DNA from: Bacillus sp. SKDU12
GTDB lineage: Bacteria; Bacillota; Bacilli; Bacillales; Bacillaceae
Direction of reading: 5' to 3'
DNA: 64,000 nucleotides
Assembly: GCF_010093085.1 (NCBI RefSeq)
Contig: NZ_MSRC01000003.1
Coordinates: 1 to 64,000 of the forward strand
Positions 34,426 to 43,824 of the stretch are shown in pieces. A program made the position numbers and the translations under genes. Within the stretch, counting starts at the first letter, position 1, and each line of letters starts with the position of its first letter. Under the pieces are notes generated by a model. That model worked only from the letters and a program-made list of their open reading frames with translations. It ran no database searches and was not told the DNA's origin.

Positions 34426-34566
34426 ATGTATCCCATCCACATTGTTTTTAGTGAAAATCCCATAGATCATCGCCATCTTGGACAATCCGGCGGCACCATC
34501 TCGTTTACGGCTTGCGGTCTTCCGGTGTTTCGCTTTGAAACGGAAAACAGTTTCAAACATATATGA
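34426..34566 (+). CDS. small PBSX early protein, 46 residues
   Basis: ATG 34426 follows AGGGGGAG. The product starts MYPIHIVFSENPIDHRHLGQ and ends FRFETENSFKHI. It is the first rightward ORF after the Xre operators, 12 bases before the longest xkdB frame. No family is recognised. Its position is that of the first early gene, where anti-repressor or regulatory peptides are common. Confidence 0.6.
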   Translation: MYPIHIVFSENPIDHRHLGQSGGTISFTACGLPVFRFETENSFKHI

Positions 34567-34590
34567 TGTTAAAAGGAGATGCGGCTTACA

Positions 34591-35427
34591 ATGAAAACCG
34601 ATAAAAGCTATCCTTTTCCAATGTATTCAGGACTGTTAAATTCAGAACATTATGACAAAATAGGTCCGTCACTATGGCTGTTTCTCTGGTTCATCAGCTC
34701 AACAACAAAAGAAATTGAAAAAGGCGGTGTCAGCTGGGGAATTGTGCTTGGCCATAAGCCGTTAAAAGCGAGAGAGATGGCGGCTGTTTTCGGCGTAAGT
34801 GAAAAAACTGTCAGAAGATGGTTGGAACTTCTCGAAACCCATGAGTACATAAAAGCTGTCCGTGCTCCATATGGATTGATGATTTCAGTAAAGCGTTCTA
34901 AAAAATTCAGCTTCAGATCGGACAAAACGGCACACCGGAGCACAATGGAACGGCCATTTCCGCCGCAGACACCGGACAAAGATGTCCGCTCTAATATAGA
35001 TAAAACAAATATAAATACTGCTGCTGATGATGCAGTGGATCACATTGCGAAGCGATTTACACAATTACGGTCGGCTCAAGAAGGACGCACCGTGTATCCT
35101 TCCTCAAGAGATTATGAAGCCATCGCCCGTATTGTCGCCATCGGCGTTCCATTAACGCAAACAATCAAATGGCTTGAGGAATGCTTTCAAGCCTTTGAAA
35201 ACCGGCGGACAGCCGCTTCGGAAACAATTAAGGCCTTTCGCTACTGCTCGAAATTCATTGAAGATCGATTTTTCGCGCAGCAAGCCAAAAAGGATGCCGC
35301 AATTCAACATGAGAGGATGGAAAGACATGACAAAACGAACAATCGAGCACATTTTGGACGAGCTGCAAAGAGGGAGACGTCCATTACTGGCGGACAAACC
35401 GGCCGAATCAGACGCAAGCCGGTATGA
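34591..35427 (+). CDS. xkdB: PBSX replication-initiation-type protein XkdB
   Basis: The 278-residue protein has a winged helix-turn-helix (MAAVFGVSEKTVRRWLELLE, about 60-110) and a C-terminal part resembling DnaD/DnaB-type phage initiators. It is followed by the DnaC-like XkdC in an overlapping frame, the usual phage helicase-recruitment pair. ATG 34591 is preferred since ATG 34579 overlaps the AAAAGGAG site. Confidence 0.85.
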   Translation: MKTDKSYPFPMYSGLLNSEHYDKIGPSLWLFLWFISSTTKEIEKGGVSWGIVLGHKPLKAREMAAVFGVSEKTVRRWLELLETHEYIKAVRAPYGLMISVKRSKKFSFRSDKTAHRSTMERPFPPQTPDKDVRSNIDKTNINTAADDAVDHIAKRFTQLRSAQEGRTVYPSSRDYEAIARIVAIGVPLTQTIKWLEECFQAFENRRTAASETIKAFRYCSKFIEDRFFAQQAKKDAAIQHERMERHDKTNNRAHFGRAAKRETSITGGQTGRIRRKPV

Positions 35428-36127
35428 TTGCCCGCAATGCAAGGATCAGGGAGGTTATCTCATCCGGCAAAACGATCTGGAAGTCTGGACGATGTGCAGC
35501 TGCACGACAGAACGGAAGGTAAAGCGGCTGCTCGGTGCCAGCGAGATTACGCACGCCTTCAGACAGCTGGACTTCAGAGGATTCCGCACGGAGGGAAAGC
35601 CGCAGGCCATAAAAGACGCGTTTGAATGTGCAAAAGAGTATGTGGCCGATTACGAAAATATTAAGGACAGCCGAAAAAACAGCATGGCTCTTCTCGGGCA
35701 GCCGGGATCGGGGAAAACGCACCTTTTGACTGCTGCTGCCAATGAATTAATGAGAACACGCCATGTGCCGGTCATTTATTTTCCGTTCGTGGAAGGTTTT
35801 ACTGATCTGAAAGATGACTTTGACCTCTTGGAACAGAAGCTGAACCGAATGAAGCAGGCAGGTTTGCTGTTCATAGATGACCTGTTTAAACCGGTTAACG
35901 GCAAACCGCGCGCAACAGACTGGCAATTAGAGCAAATGTATTCGGTGCTTAACTACCGCTACTTAAATCATAAACCAATTTTGCTTTCGAGCGAGCTGAG
36001 GATTGAAACACTTGTTGGAGTTGATGAAGCGCTCGGCACGAGAATTTATGAAATGTGCAGTGATTACTTGGTAATCATCAAAGGAACAGCGTACGAGCTG
36101 AATCATAGATTGGAGGGGATCAGATAA
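35327..36127 (+). CDS. xkdC: PBSX DnaC-like helicase loader XkdC
   Basis: The 266-residue AAA protein has a Cys-rich N-terminus (DCPQCKDQGGY, CSCTTERK), Walker A GQPGSGKTH (about 127-135) and Walker B LLFIDDLF. It would load the replicative helicase at the prophage origin. The start MTKRTIEHIL at 35327 gives the expected length and overlaps xkdB by 101 bases; the open frame to 35174 has no start site. Confidence 0.92.
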   Translation: MTKRTIEHILDELQRGRRPLLADKPAESDASRYDCPQCKDQGGYLIRQNDLEVWTMCSCTTERKVKRLLGASEITHAFRQLDFRGFRTEGKPQAIKDAFECAKEYVADYENIKDSRKNSMALLGQPGSGKTHLLTAAANELMRTRHVPVIYFPFVEGFTDLKDDFDLLEQKLNRMKQAGLLFIDDLFKPVNGKPRATDWQLEQMYSVLNYRYLNHKPILLSSELRIETLVGVDEALGTRIYEMCSDYLVIIKGTAYELNHRLEGIR

Positions 36128-36294
36128 TGTGCAAGCTTTGTCAAACAAAAAAAGTCATTGTGGAGCATACCGAGATTGGAGCCGTTTTTCATCCATGTCC
36201 GAACTGCCGATCCGGAACTGATTTAACACCGGTCATTCGAAAGCTGGAGCAAATGCTGGCCGCGGGAAAAGCGAGGCTGAATATCTATGATTAA
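36127..36294 (+). CDS. small PBSX zinc-finger-like protein, 55 residues
   Basis: ATG 36127 overlaps the xkdC stop (TAATG). The product has two Cys pairs, CKLC at 2-5 and CPNC at 24-27, suggesting one zinc site, and a basic C-terminal helix. It is translationally coupled to xkdC. I recall that small ORFs of this prophage carry xkz names but cannot assign one. Confidence 0.65.
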   Translation: MCKLCQTKKVIVEHTEIGAVFHPCPNCRSGTDLTPVIRKLEQMLAAGKARLNIYD

Positions 36295-36382
36295 ACAACT
36301 GACTGCTCTAATTGCTTTGCTGTTTAGGGCAAAAAGAACCGAAAAAAACATTGAAAAATGGTATAAGGACGACGGGAAGTGA
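36287..36382 (+). CDS. 31-residue coupled peptide ORF
   Basis: ATG 36287 lies inside the end of the preceding gene. The stop at 36380-36382 overlaps the GTG start of xkdD. The product MIKQLTALIALLFRAKRTEK has a short hydrophobic segment and a basic tail. It may be a real small protein or a coupling device for xkdD. Confidence 0.35.
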   Translation: MIKQLTALIALLFRAKRTEKNIEKWYKDDGK

Positions 36383-36738
36383 AAGTGTTGGCAAAAACAA
36401 AACAAGCGGAGAAAAGCCCAGCGCCGTGGCGTGCTGTCCCGTGCGGGGAGGCGAAACCGATTTATATTTATTCAGCGTACAGCGAAGAAGAAAAAGAAAG
36501 ATTCCCCTATTCAAACGGCCGGCTGATTGCCGCTGTATTTGACCCGAGCTCTTATTCGCAAACAAGCAATGCCGCCTTGATGGCGGCTGCGCCTGAACTT
36601 TTGGAAGCGTCTCAAGCAGCTCTTGATTTTCTGAAAGGGAATTCTGTTCATTCAAAGGAGCGCATCATTCAGTTATTAGAAAAAGCCAAAACAAGCGCTG
36701 CGCCGAAAAGGGAGGAAAAGAAGCATGATCAATCCTAA
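36379..36738 (+). CDS. xkdD: PBSX protein XkdD
   Basis: The 119-residue protein has APWRAVPCGEAKPIYIYSAY near the N-terminus and a helical C-terminal half with AALMAAAPELLEASQAALDF. The helical half is typical of phage early accessory proteins (an AAPELL motif seen in many phage hypothetical proteins). No function is assigned. It overlaps xtrA by 14 bases. Confidence 0.75.
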   Translation: MKVLAKTKQAEKSPAPWRAVPCGEAKPIYIYSAYSEEEKERFPYSNGRLIAAVFDPSSYSQTSNAALMAAAPELLEASQAALDFLKGNSVHSKERIIQLLEKAKTSAAPKREEKKHDQS

Positions 36739-36931
36739 AAAACTATTAAATATCAATTCTATCACACTGGGGAGCCAGCTGGAGAACGGGAAAATCCGTG
36801 TGATTATTATGGATGGAATCAAGCAAGAAGCATGGATCACAGAAGCACCGGAACACGGTAAAACACTTGTTGAAACGAGAAAGGGAGACCTTGCCCGCGT
36901 GGAATTTGAAATCGGCTATAAATTAAATTAA
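36725..36931 (+). CDS. xtrA: PBSX protein XtrA
   Basis: The 68-residue protein begins MINPKKLLNINSITLGSQLE and matches XtrA, a small phage protein with an SH3-like beta-rich pattern (KIRVIIMDGIKQEAWITEA). It is the last early gene before the xtrA-xpf terminator. Function is unknown. Confidence 0.85.
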   Translation: MINPKKLLNINSITLGSQLENGKIRVIIMDGIKQEAWITEAPEHGKTLVETRKGDLARVEFEIGYKLN

Positions 36932-36966
36932 AGCAAAAACAGAATACGTCCAAGACGGAAAGCCTG

Positions 36967-37019
36967 CGGACACTGATCAACTGCACAGCATTTGTGCGTT
37001 GATTGGTGTCCGTTTTTTA
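36967..37019 (+). terminator. terminator between xtrA and xpf
   Basis: GGACAC, GATCAAC and GCACA pair with TGTGC, GTTGAT and GTGTCC in a long stem followed by six T. It separates the early genes from the late activator gene. Confidence 0.8.
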
Positions 37020-37044
37020 TTGCCAAAATGAGGAGGATCATAGA

Positions 37045-37554
37045 ATGCAAGACTTACTATTTGAATATAAACGCACGTTAAAACAAACAAGAATACAATA
37101 TAAATCGCTCGCTGAAGCAGATGAATCTGTGCTCTCGGCTGAAGAGCTGAAGGATAAAAAAATCATCAGAAATATAATTACCGACCTTGAATATGTAACA
37201 GAATGGCTTGAAAAAGGTAGGCAGCCCGGCATCAGACGGGCGATTGACCGGCGTGACGCTTACCAGAGGCTGATGATCAAGGACCCGAGAATCATCGAAT
37301 CATTTTCCAGTGCTATGATGTTCGAGCCGGACGGACAGATATCAGAAGAAGATCGAGAAAGAATCCGAGAAGCGTTATCGCTGTTAACGGACAGAGAAAA
37401 AGAAATGTTTTTGCTGCATAAGGTAGAATGCTTTTCTTATGAGCGGATTGCTGATCTTCTTGGCGTAAAAAAATCGACTGTGCAAACGACCATCAAACGT
37501 GCAATTGGAAAGATGCAAAGACAGCAGGTAGAAATGAATTGCTCGCTTGCCTGA
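37045..37554 (+). CDS. xpf: PBSX late-gene sigma-like factor Xpf
   Basis: The 169-residue protein has a C-terminal sigma-70 region 4 helix-turn-helix (about 115-160, LLTDREKEMFLLHKVECFSY then ERIADLLGVKKSTVQ). Xpf directs RNA polymerase to the PBSX late promoter. The start MQDLLFEYKRT at 37045 follows AGGAGGA; the longer frame to 37003 runs through the terminator hairpin. Confidence 0.93.
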   Translation: MQDLLFEYKRTLKQTRIQYKSLAEADESVLSAEELKDKKIIRNIITDLEYVTEWLEKGRQPGIRRAIDRRDAYQRLMIKDPRIIESFSSAMMFEPDGQISEEDRERIREALSLLTDREKEMFLLHKVECFSYERIADLLGVKKSTVQTTIKRAIGKMQRQQVEMNCSLA

Positions 37555-37560
37555 AAACTT

Positions 37561-37587
37561 GTCATACGTTTGCCACCTATAAGTGAA
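37561..37587 (+). promoter_or_regulatory. PBSX late promoter (Xpf target) candidate
   Basis: GTC, one base, TACG, two bases, TGCCACCTAT (37571-37580), three bases, TGAA. It lies between xpf and xtmA, where the late promoter is expected, and is repeated before xlyB at 30065-30091. Confidence 0.6.
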
Positions 37588-37602
37588 TAGAGCATGACAC
37601 AT

Positions 37603-37632
37603 AAGCGGCTGGCAAGAGCAGCCGCTTTTATG
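37603..37632 (+). terminator. hairpin after the late promoter
   Basis: AAGCGGCTG pairs with CAGCCGCTT and is followed by TTAT. If it terminates, it would end xpf transcripts; it also lies in the xtmA leader, so it may regulate the late operon. Confidence 0.5.
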
Positions 37633-37671
37633 AATAGACATCCATGCTGGAGGTGGCGGTGATGCCGTAGC

Positions 37672-38469
37672 ATGAAAACACAACTGCGCGAACAAGCATT
37701 AGCAATCTATCAACAATATCAGGGGAAAGTCACAAACAGGGCGATTGCGGACACAATCGGTGTTTCTGCAAAAACAATCGGCACTTGGAAAAAACAAGAC
37801 AAATGGAAAGAGGCCTTATTTTCTGAAGCCGGAAATGAACAAAAACAGTACCGTGTAGACAATGATGAATTAAATGAACGTCAGCGGCTGTTTTGCCTGT
37901 ATTACGTCAAAAGCTTCAATGCTACACAGTCAGCAATCAAAGCGGGCTATTCTCCAGACAGCGCCCATGTGACGGGCAGCCGGCTGTTAAAGAATGAAAA
38001 GGTCGCTGCTGAAATCAGGCGCATTAAAAAAGAAATGGTCAATGAAATGTTTATTGAAGCGATGGACGTGCTGCAGGTTTATATCAAGATCGCGTTTGCG
38101 GATATTACAGACTATGTGACCTTTGGAAAAAAAGAGGTCCAGGCTGTCGGGAAATCGGGTCCGCTGTTTGACGAAGATGATAACCCAATTATGAAGGAAA
38201 TCAGCTTTGTCGATGTCAAAGATTCCGGACTCGTTGATGGCACAATTGTGACAGAAGCGAAGCTCGGCAAAGAAGGCATCGCCATCAAACTCGCCGATAA
38301 AATGAAGGCGCTCGAGAAGCTGTCCTTATATTTTGATTTGTTTCCGGATCAATTGAAACAAAAAATCGAAAACGAAAAATTAAAGCTTGCCAAACAAAAA
38401 GCGGCGAAAACAGATGACAGCCAAGAGCCGATTGAAATCATGATTAAACGAAAAGAGGACAAGCCATGA
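37672..38469 (+). CDS. xtmA: PBSX terminase small subunit XtmA
   Basis: The 265-residue protein has an N-terminal helix-turn-helix ([20 protein letters not shown]) and the Terminase_2 region ([20 protein letters not shown]). It recognises DNA for packaging; in PBSX packaging is of random 13-kb host fragments. ATG 37672 is 16 bases from GGAGGT, which is long. It overlaps xtmB by four bases. Confidence 0.93.
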   Translation: MKTQLREQALAIYQQYQGKVTNRAIADTIGVSAKTIGTWKKQDKWKEALFSEAGNEQKQYRVDNDELNERQRLFCLYYVKSFNATQSAIKAGYSPDSAHVTGSRLLKNEKVAAEIRRIKKEMVNEMFIEAMDVLQVYIKIAFADITDYVTFGKKEVQAVGKSGPLFDEDDNPIMKEISFVDVKDSGLVDGTIVTEAKLGKEGIAIKLADKMKALEKLSLYFDLFPDQLKQKIENEKLKLAKQKAAKTDDSQEPIEIMIKRKEDKP

Positions 38470-39767
38470 TGGTAAAAGAAATCAACCCTCATTTCGAAGA
38501 TTACGTGTTCAATTGGGAGCAGACGTACCAATTTCTCGTCGGCGGCTACGGCTCATCCAAAAGCTATCATACCGCATTGAAAATCGTGCTAAAGCTGCTG
38601 AAGGAAAAGCGGACTGCTCTTGTCATCCGCGAGGTGTTCGATACCCATCGGGATTCGACCTTTGCTTTGTTTCAAGAGGTGATTGAAGAGCTCGGTCTCA
38701 CAAGGGCTGTGGCCTCTCTTTCTTCCCCGCTGCAGCTGCGCTTTCAAAACGGCAGCCGGATCATGTTTAAAGGAATGGATAATCCGGCGAAATTAAAATC
38801 AGTTCATAACATTTCATTAATATGGATTGAAGAGTGCTCAGAGGTGAAGTATGAAGGCTTTAAGGAATTAATCGGACGTCTTCGCCATCCTGAGCTGAAG
38901 TTGCACATGATCTGCACCACCAATCCCGTCGGCACCTCCAATTGGACGTACCGGCATTTTTTTCGGGATGAACGCAATAACCGATTTGTGCTGGATGACA
39001 GTGAGCTTTACGAAAAGCGGACGATTGTAAAGGGAGATACGTATTATCATCATTCCACAGCAAACGATAATCTCTTTCTTCCGCAAAGCTATGTGAAACA
39101 GCTTGACGGACTCAAGGCGTATGACCCAGACCTATATCGAATTGCCCGTAAAGGACGATTCGGCGTCAATGGGATCAGGGTACTGCCGCAGTTCGAGGTG
39201 CTCCCGCATGAACAAGTAAAAGAACACATCGCAGCTATCAGCAAGCCGATATTTCGCACAGGCATGGATTTTGGGTTTGAGGAATCCTATAATGCTGTCG
39301 TCAGGCTTGCTGTCGACCCAGAAAAAAAACATCTCTACATTTATTGGGAGTATTATCAAAACAAAATGACAGATGACAGGACGGCTGAGGAGCTGCGTGA
39401 GTTTATTGACACACAGGAATTGATCAAAGCCGACTCCGCTGAGCCGAAAAGCATCCAATATTTCCGCCAGCAAGGCTTTCGAATGGTCGGAGCCAAAAAA
39501 TATCCGGGCTCCAGGCTTCAATACACCAAAAAAGTAAAACGATTTAAAAAGATCTTCTGTTCGGACCGCTGTGAAAATGTCATCTATGAGCTCAAAACGC
39601 TGACGTACGCCAAAGATAAAAACGGCGCGCTGATTGAAGATGAATTCACGATTGACCCGCATACGCTTTCTGCTATTTGGTATGCGCTCGATGACTATGA
39701 GGTTGCTGACATGAAAGAGACAGCAGACAAACGAATCCGGCCGAATCGGGAAAGGAGGAGATCATAA
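38466..39767 (+). CDS. xtmB: PBSX terminase large subunit XtmB
   Basis: The 433-residue packaging motor has an ATPase with Walker A-like [11 protein letters not shown] (about 27-37) and Walker [11 protein letters not shown], and a C-terminal RNase H-like nuclease (MDFGFEES, then DSAEPKSI). It pumps DNA into the prohead and cuts it. It is coupled to xtmA by a four-base overlap and directly abuts xkdE. Confidence 0.95.
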   Translation: MMVKEINPHFEDYVFNWEQTYQFLVGGYGSSKSYHTALKIVLKLLKEKRTALVIREVFDTHRDSTFALFQEVIEELGLTRAVASLSSPLQLRFQNGSRIMFKGMDNPAKLKSVHNISLIWIEECSEVKYEGFKELIGRLRHPELKLHMICTTNPVGTSNWTYRHFFRDERNNRFVLDDSELYEKRTIVKGDTYYHHSTANDNLFLPQSYVKQLDGLKAYDPDLYRIARKGRFGVNGIRVLPQFEVLPHEQVKEHIAAISKPIFRTGMDFGFEESYNAVVRLAVDPEKKHLYIYWEYYQNKMTDDRTAEELREFIDTQELIKADSAEPKSIQYFRQQGFRMVGAKKYPGSRLQYTKKVKRFKKIFCSDRCENVIYELKTLTYAKDKNGALIEDEFTIDPHTLSAIWYALDDYEVADMKETADKRIRPNRERRRS

Positions 39768-41258
39768 ATGACGAACAATCAAACAGTCAGAGCGACTGTA
39801 TTCAAAGCCAATGCCGCCGCTCCTCAGACAAAGCAAATCTATGAAGATGACTTTTCTGAGCTGTACGGAGATGATATTATCGCCCCGCCCTACAACCTGA
39901 CTGAGCTCAAAACCATTGCTGAATATTCAACGATACTTCAGCAATGCATAGATGCGTACAGGGTCAATATTACAGGTTTTGGCTTTGATGTTGAGTATAC
40001 ATTTGATTTCAATGCGAGTGACGTCGATCAGACGAAAAAGAAAAGAGCAGAAAAAGACTGGGGCAGACTAGAGGCCTTTTATAAATGTCTTCATTTTGAC
40101 GAATCAGCCGAAATGATTGTAGGCTATGCCATCGAAGACAGAGAAAAAACAGGCAATGGATTTATGGAAGTGTTGCGCGACGGGATGGGGAAACCGGCCG
40201 GCATTGAATATTTAGATGTGAAAAATATGCGTGTATGCGGAGCCGGTGAACCGATCGAGGTCTCTTTTTCATATGAAGAAAATGGGAAAGTGAAACGGAT
40301 CAAAAGGCAAAAACGTTTCCGGAAATATGTGCAGATGATCAATGGAAAGAAAGTATTTTTCAAGGAATTCGGCGATCCGCGAAAAATGGACATGCGCACA
40401 GGTGAATATGTACGTGCATTGGCAGAGAAGTATCAAGCGAATGAAGCCATTCACCTCAAAATCGGAAGCGGCGTATACGGTGTGCCCCGCTGGGTCGGAA
40501 ATATCGTCAATTTATACGGAGCCCGAAAAGCAGAAGAGCTCAATTTTATGTATTTTAAGCAAGGCCGTCACGTACCCGCTGCCATCACAGTGGAAAACGG
40601 GATGCTGTCGGAAGCTTCTTACCGGGAGCTGCAGGAGTACATGAATGATCTTGAAGGCGTGGAAAACGCCCATAAATTTCTCCTGATTGAAGCGGAAGGA
40701 ATCGCGAAAGAGAAGGATCTTCACGGGGGCGAGGATATTACGCCGGTGTCCGTGGAAATCAAATCCTTGGCGGAGATTCTCCAAAACGACGCCTTGTTTC
40801 TTGAGTACGATGAAAAAAGCAGAAATAAGCTGCGCTCGGCGTTCCGCCTCCCGCCGCTGTATACAGGCGAGGCTCATGAATACAACCGGGCGACAGCTGA
40901 TACCGCCAGAAAAATTACGGAGGAGCAGGTCTTTCAGCCAGAGCGAAAAACGCTCGTAAATAAACTGAACACACTGCTTCTGCCGGAGCTGAATATCCAT
41001 GACGTCAGGCTGACATTAAAAGGACCGGACTTTCGTGATCCGCTTGAGATTGCGAAAGTGCTCGGTCCTTTTATTACAGCCGGAGCGGTTTCGCCGAATG
41101 ATTTGCGCGACCTTGCAGGGCGGGTGCTTGGCAAAACGCTGGAGGAGTGGCCTGAGGAGGCCTATAAACGGCCTGCAGGGCAGGATGCGGAAAAAACAAA
41201 CCTGACTGCGCTCATGCAGGAGCTGAAAGAAAGCATCGAAGCTATGAAAACATCCTGA
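39768..41258 (+). CDS. xkdE: PBSX portal protein XkdE
   Basis: The 496-residue protein is a PBSX-type portal (PBSX family portal, related to P2 gpQ and SPP1 gp6). Visible landmarks are the segment EKTGNGFMEVLRDG, GVYGVPRWVGNIVNLYGARK and RLPPLYTGEAHEYNRATADT. It forms the dodecameric ring at the head vertex. ATG 39768 follows AGGAGGAG and abuts the xtmB stop. Confidence 0.93.
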   Translation: MTNNQTVRATVFKANAAAPQTKQIYEDDFSELYGDDIIAPPYNLTELKTIAEYSTILQQCIDAYRVNITGFGFDVEYTFDFNASDVDQTKKKRAEKDWGRLEAFYKCLHFDESAEMIVGYAIEDREKTGNGFMEVLRDGMGKPAGIEYLDVKNMRVCGAGEPIEVSFSYEENGKVKRIKRQKRFRKYVQMINGKKVFFKEFGDPRKMDMRTGEYVRALAEKYQANEAIHLKIGSGVYGVPRWVGNIVNLYGARKAEELNFMYFKQGRHVPAAITVENGMLSEASYRELQEYMNDLEGVENAHKFLLIEAEGIAKEKDLHGGEDITPVSVEIKSLAEILQNDALFLEYDEKSRNKLRSAFRLPPLYTGEAHEYNRATADTARKITEEQVFQPERKTLVNKLNTLLLPELNIHDVRLTLKGPDFRDPLEIAKVLGPFITAGAVSPNDLRDLAGRVLGKTLEEWPEEAYKRPAGQDAEKTNLTALMQELKESIEAMKTS

Positions 41259-41277
41259 AGGGAGGTGAACCAAGCGG

Positions 41278-42105
41278 GTGGCGCGGGAATTGAAAAATGC
41301 CAAAATCAGCTTTGTCAGCTATGTGGACAAGGCGGCTAACCAGACAGAATTTTTCTTTACAAAGTCAGACGGACCTCCGTCATTTGAAAAAAAGGTTCGG
41401 CTGTTTACTAAAAGTGAGCAGGATGAACAAAAGCTCGTGTACGGAATTGTATATGAGCCTGAGGTTCCAGATGCCCACGGCGATTTTATGACCGCTGAGG
41501 AAATTGAAAAAGCGGCGCACGGCTTTCTCGCGGAGGCGCGGGAGATTGATATAAACCACAGCTTTGAAGGCGGAACCGGCGTCGTAGTCGAGTCGTATGT
41601 GGCCCCCGATGACTTTATGATTGGGTCAAAGCGAATTGCAAAGGGATCGTGGGTGCTCGTGACGAGAGCGTCTGACGAGGTGTGGGAACAGATCAAGGCT
41701 GGAATCATCACAGGCTACAGCATGGCAGGCACTGCTGATGTGTATGAGGAAGAGCCGGTTGAAAAAGCGGGATTCCTCAGTGTATTCAAGCAGATGCTGG
41801 CTGACAAAACAGGGAAGGAGACTGAAGCAATGAGAAAAGATGACATGAAAGAATCATTCGAGAATGCGCTTTATCCTCTGCTCAAACGGCTTGAGAGGAT
41901 TGAAAAAAATACAGACACGGAGGAAAAGCCTGAGCAGACGGGTGATGACGAGCGTCTGAAAAAGCTCGTTGAGGATATGCTTGCCCCGCTGATCGAGCGC
42001 ATCGAGGCGTTGGAAAAAGCGCGAGGCGCGTCTAAGCAGACAGCGGACGATGCGGGCGGCAATACAGAGCAAGTGAAAAAATCAATCTGGAGCGGACTGC
42101 TGTAA
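41278..42105 (+). CDS. xkdF: PBSX prohead protease-like XkdF
   Basis: The 275-residue protein has the XkdF phage-like serine peptidase domain (about 45-160, [35 protein letters not shown]) and a coiled-coil acidic C-terminus likely acting as scaffold. The His in INH and Ser in GYSMAG are candidate catalytic residues. GTG 41278 follows GGGAGG. Confidence 0.88.
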   Translation: MARELKNAKISFVSYVDKAANQTEFFFTKSDGPPSFEKKVRLFTKSEQDEQKLVYGIVYEPEVPDAHGDFMTAEEIEKAAHGFLAEAREIDINHSFEGGTGVVVESYVAPDDFMIGSKRIAKGSWVLVTRASDEVWEQIKAGIITGYSMAGTADVYEEEPVEKAGFLSVFKQMLADKTGKETEAMRKDDMKESFENALYPLLKRLERIEKNTDTEEKPEQTGDDERLKKLVEDMLAPLIERIEALEKARGASKQTADDAGGNTEQVKKSIWSGLL

Positions 42106-42130
42106 AACCAGTCAAGGAGGAGGAAATCAA

Positions 42131-43066
42131 TTGAGAAATCAAGAGATCATTCAGAAAGCGGAAATGTCGCTTTCTGCTTTAAAAAGCGGCGGACTTATGA
42201 ACCCTGCGCAAGCATCGGCTTTTATCCGCATGGTGCAAAACACGCCGACCATTTTCAATGAATCCCGCGTGATTCAAATGGAAAATGACTCGCAAAAATT
42301 TGAGAAAATCGGCTTCGGCCAGCGTATTCTGCGGGCTGCTCAAGAAGGAAAAGCACTGCCAAAGGACCAATTGACAGTTCCGACGACAAGCACTGTTCAG
42401 CTGAACACGAAAGAAGTCATTGCGGAAATCAACATTACGTATGACACACTTGAAAACAATATTGAAAAAGACGGCCTGCAGCAGACGATTATGCAAATTT
42501 TAGCGGAGCGCGCCGCAGTTGATATTGAAGAGCTGATTGTAAACGGTGATACAGCATCAGATGATCCTTATTTGGCGCAGCTGGATGGCATTCGCAAACA
42601 AGCGGTGTCCCATATCGTTGACATGAACGGTGAAGAATTGTCCAGATCGACATTCAAGAGAGGCTTAAAGGCTGTCCCGTCGAAATATTTGCGTATCCCT
42701 CAAGAATTCAGATTCTATACGTCTCACGGCTTAGAAGTTGAATGGAAGGACCGCGTAGCAGACCGTCAGACAAACCTTGGGGACCAAGCTGTTCAGGGCG
42801 GTTTATCAACAGCGTTCGGCATACCGGTCAAAGGGGTATCCAATATGCAGCCGTACACAGTCGGTGAAGGAGACGCGCAATATGACGCTTCTGATATCAT
42901 TCTCACACATCCGAAAAATATCATTCTCGGCTTCTCCCGCAATATCCGAATTGAAGTCGACAAAGACATCCGCGCCCGTAAATTCGTTATCGTTTTAACG
43001 GCCAAACTGGACAGCAAGTTTGAGGAAGAGGATGCATGCGCGAAATTAATTAACGTAAAAGAATAA
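42131..43066 (+). CDS. xkdG: PBSX major capsid protein XkdG
   Basis: The 311-residue protein corresponds to the HK97-fold capsid of PBSX. Landmarks: [36 protein letters not shown] and [24 protein letters not shown] segment near 42900. TTG 42131 follows AGGAGGAGG. It assembles the small isometric head. Confidence 0.92.
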   Translation: MRNQEIIQKAEMSLSALKSGGLMNPAQASAFIRMVQNTPTIFNESRVIQMENDSQKFEKIGFGQRILRAAQEGKALPKDQLTVPTTSTVQLNTKEVIAEINITYDTLENNIEKDGLQQTIMQILAERAAVDIEELIVNGDTASDDPYLAQLDGIRKQAVSHIVDMNGEELSRSTFKRGLKAVPSKYLRIPQEFRFYTSHGLEVEWKDRVADRQTNLGDQAVQGGLSTAFGIPVKGVSNMQPYTVGEGDAQYDASDIILTHPKNIILGFSRNIRIEVDKDIRARKFVIVLTAKLDSKFEEEDACAKLINVKE

Positions 43067-43087
43067 TAGAAACGGGGTGGTCAGCTC

Positions 43088-43471
43088 ATGCTCATTGAAC
43101 CGACTGACGTAGCCTCCTATTCGGTCTATGATCGGGTGAAAAACAGGCCGGAAAAACTGCTGGCGCAGGATATCATCGAAGCGGAGGCAGAGGCAGCTCT
43201 CATCACGGGACACCGCTTTGAAGACAGTGTGTACGACCCGCTGCCCGCTAAGGCGAGATTGGCTTTATTGAAGCTTGCCCAATATTTTGCGCTTGTCAAC
43301 AGTGACGAATCAGCCGCATTCAGCTATCAGTCTGAAAAGATGGGAGACTACTCCTACACGCTTTCTGGACAAGGCGGGATTCAGCGGCCGGAGGTGTATC
43401 ACTTGCTTGAAGATTTTATGGCACCTGGATACGTTTCTGAGTCTTCCAGACTGAAGGTGAGATCTTTATGA
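43088..43471 (+). CDS. ykzL: PBSX head-tail connector protein, DUF3199 type
   Basis: The 127-residue helical protein (VASYSVYDRVKNRPEKLLAQ, LALLKLAQYFALVNSDESAA) belongs to the YqbG/DUF3199 head-completion family that binds below the portal. The start ATG 43088 follows GGGGTGG. It overlaps the next gene by four bases. I recall this ORF as ykzL in strain 168. Confidence 0.75.
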   Translation: MLIEPTDVASYSVYDRVKNRPEKLLAQDIIEAEAEAALITGHRFEDSVYDPLPAKARLALLKLAQYFALVNSDESAAFSYQSEKMGDYSYTLSGQGGIQRPEVYHLLEDFMAPGYVSESSRLKVRSL

Positions 43472-43824
43472 GCTATCAGCACATGCTCATTCACCGCTGT
43501 GACATTTATCATGAAACAGCAAAAACGCCATCATCAGCCCGGTTTGGAATTCCCGCTGATAAGCTGCAGCCGGTCATTTCATATCCGGACACACCCGATG
43601 AACGAGATGTTCCTTGCTATTTTACCGAAAAAACGCAGCAGCTGATCCAGAAGGAACCGGATCAAACTGTATATCACAGCTTTCTCGTCCATTTTCCGTT
43701 GTCAGCGGACATCCGTGTGAACGATAAAATCATGTGGGAGAATCATCGCTATATACTAAAGCTGCCAAAAAGGATCAGACATCATCATTGGGAAGTCGTC
43801 GCAGTCAGAGATGAAAGGCTATGA
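43468..43824 (+). CDS. xkdH: PBSX head-closure protein XkdH (DUF3599)
   Basis: The 118-residue protein (MSYQHMLIHRCDIYHETAKT, DIRVNDKIMWENHRYILKLP) has the beta-barrel pattern of head-closure proteins related to SPP1 gp16 and YqbH. It overlaps both neighbours by four bases in a tightly coupled run. Confidence 0.78.
   Translation: MSYQHMLIHRCDIYHETAKTPSSARFGIPADKLQPVISYPDTPDERDVPCYFTEKTQQLIQKEPDQTVYHSFLVHFPLSADIRVNDKIMWENHRYILKLPKRIRHHHWEVVAVRDERL

Noticed and set aside
40512..41000. 162-codon minus-strand frame within xkdE
   Set aside because: It is antisense to the well-supported portal gene, with no promoter or ribosome-binding site.
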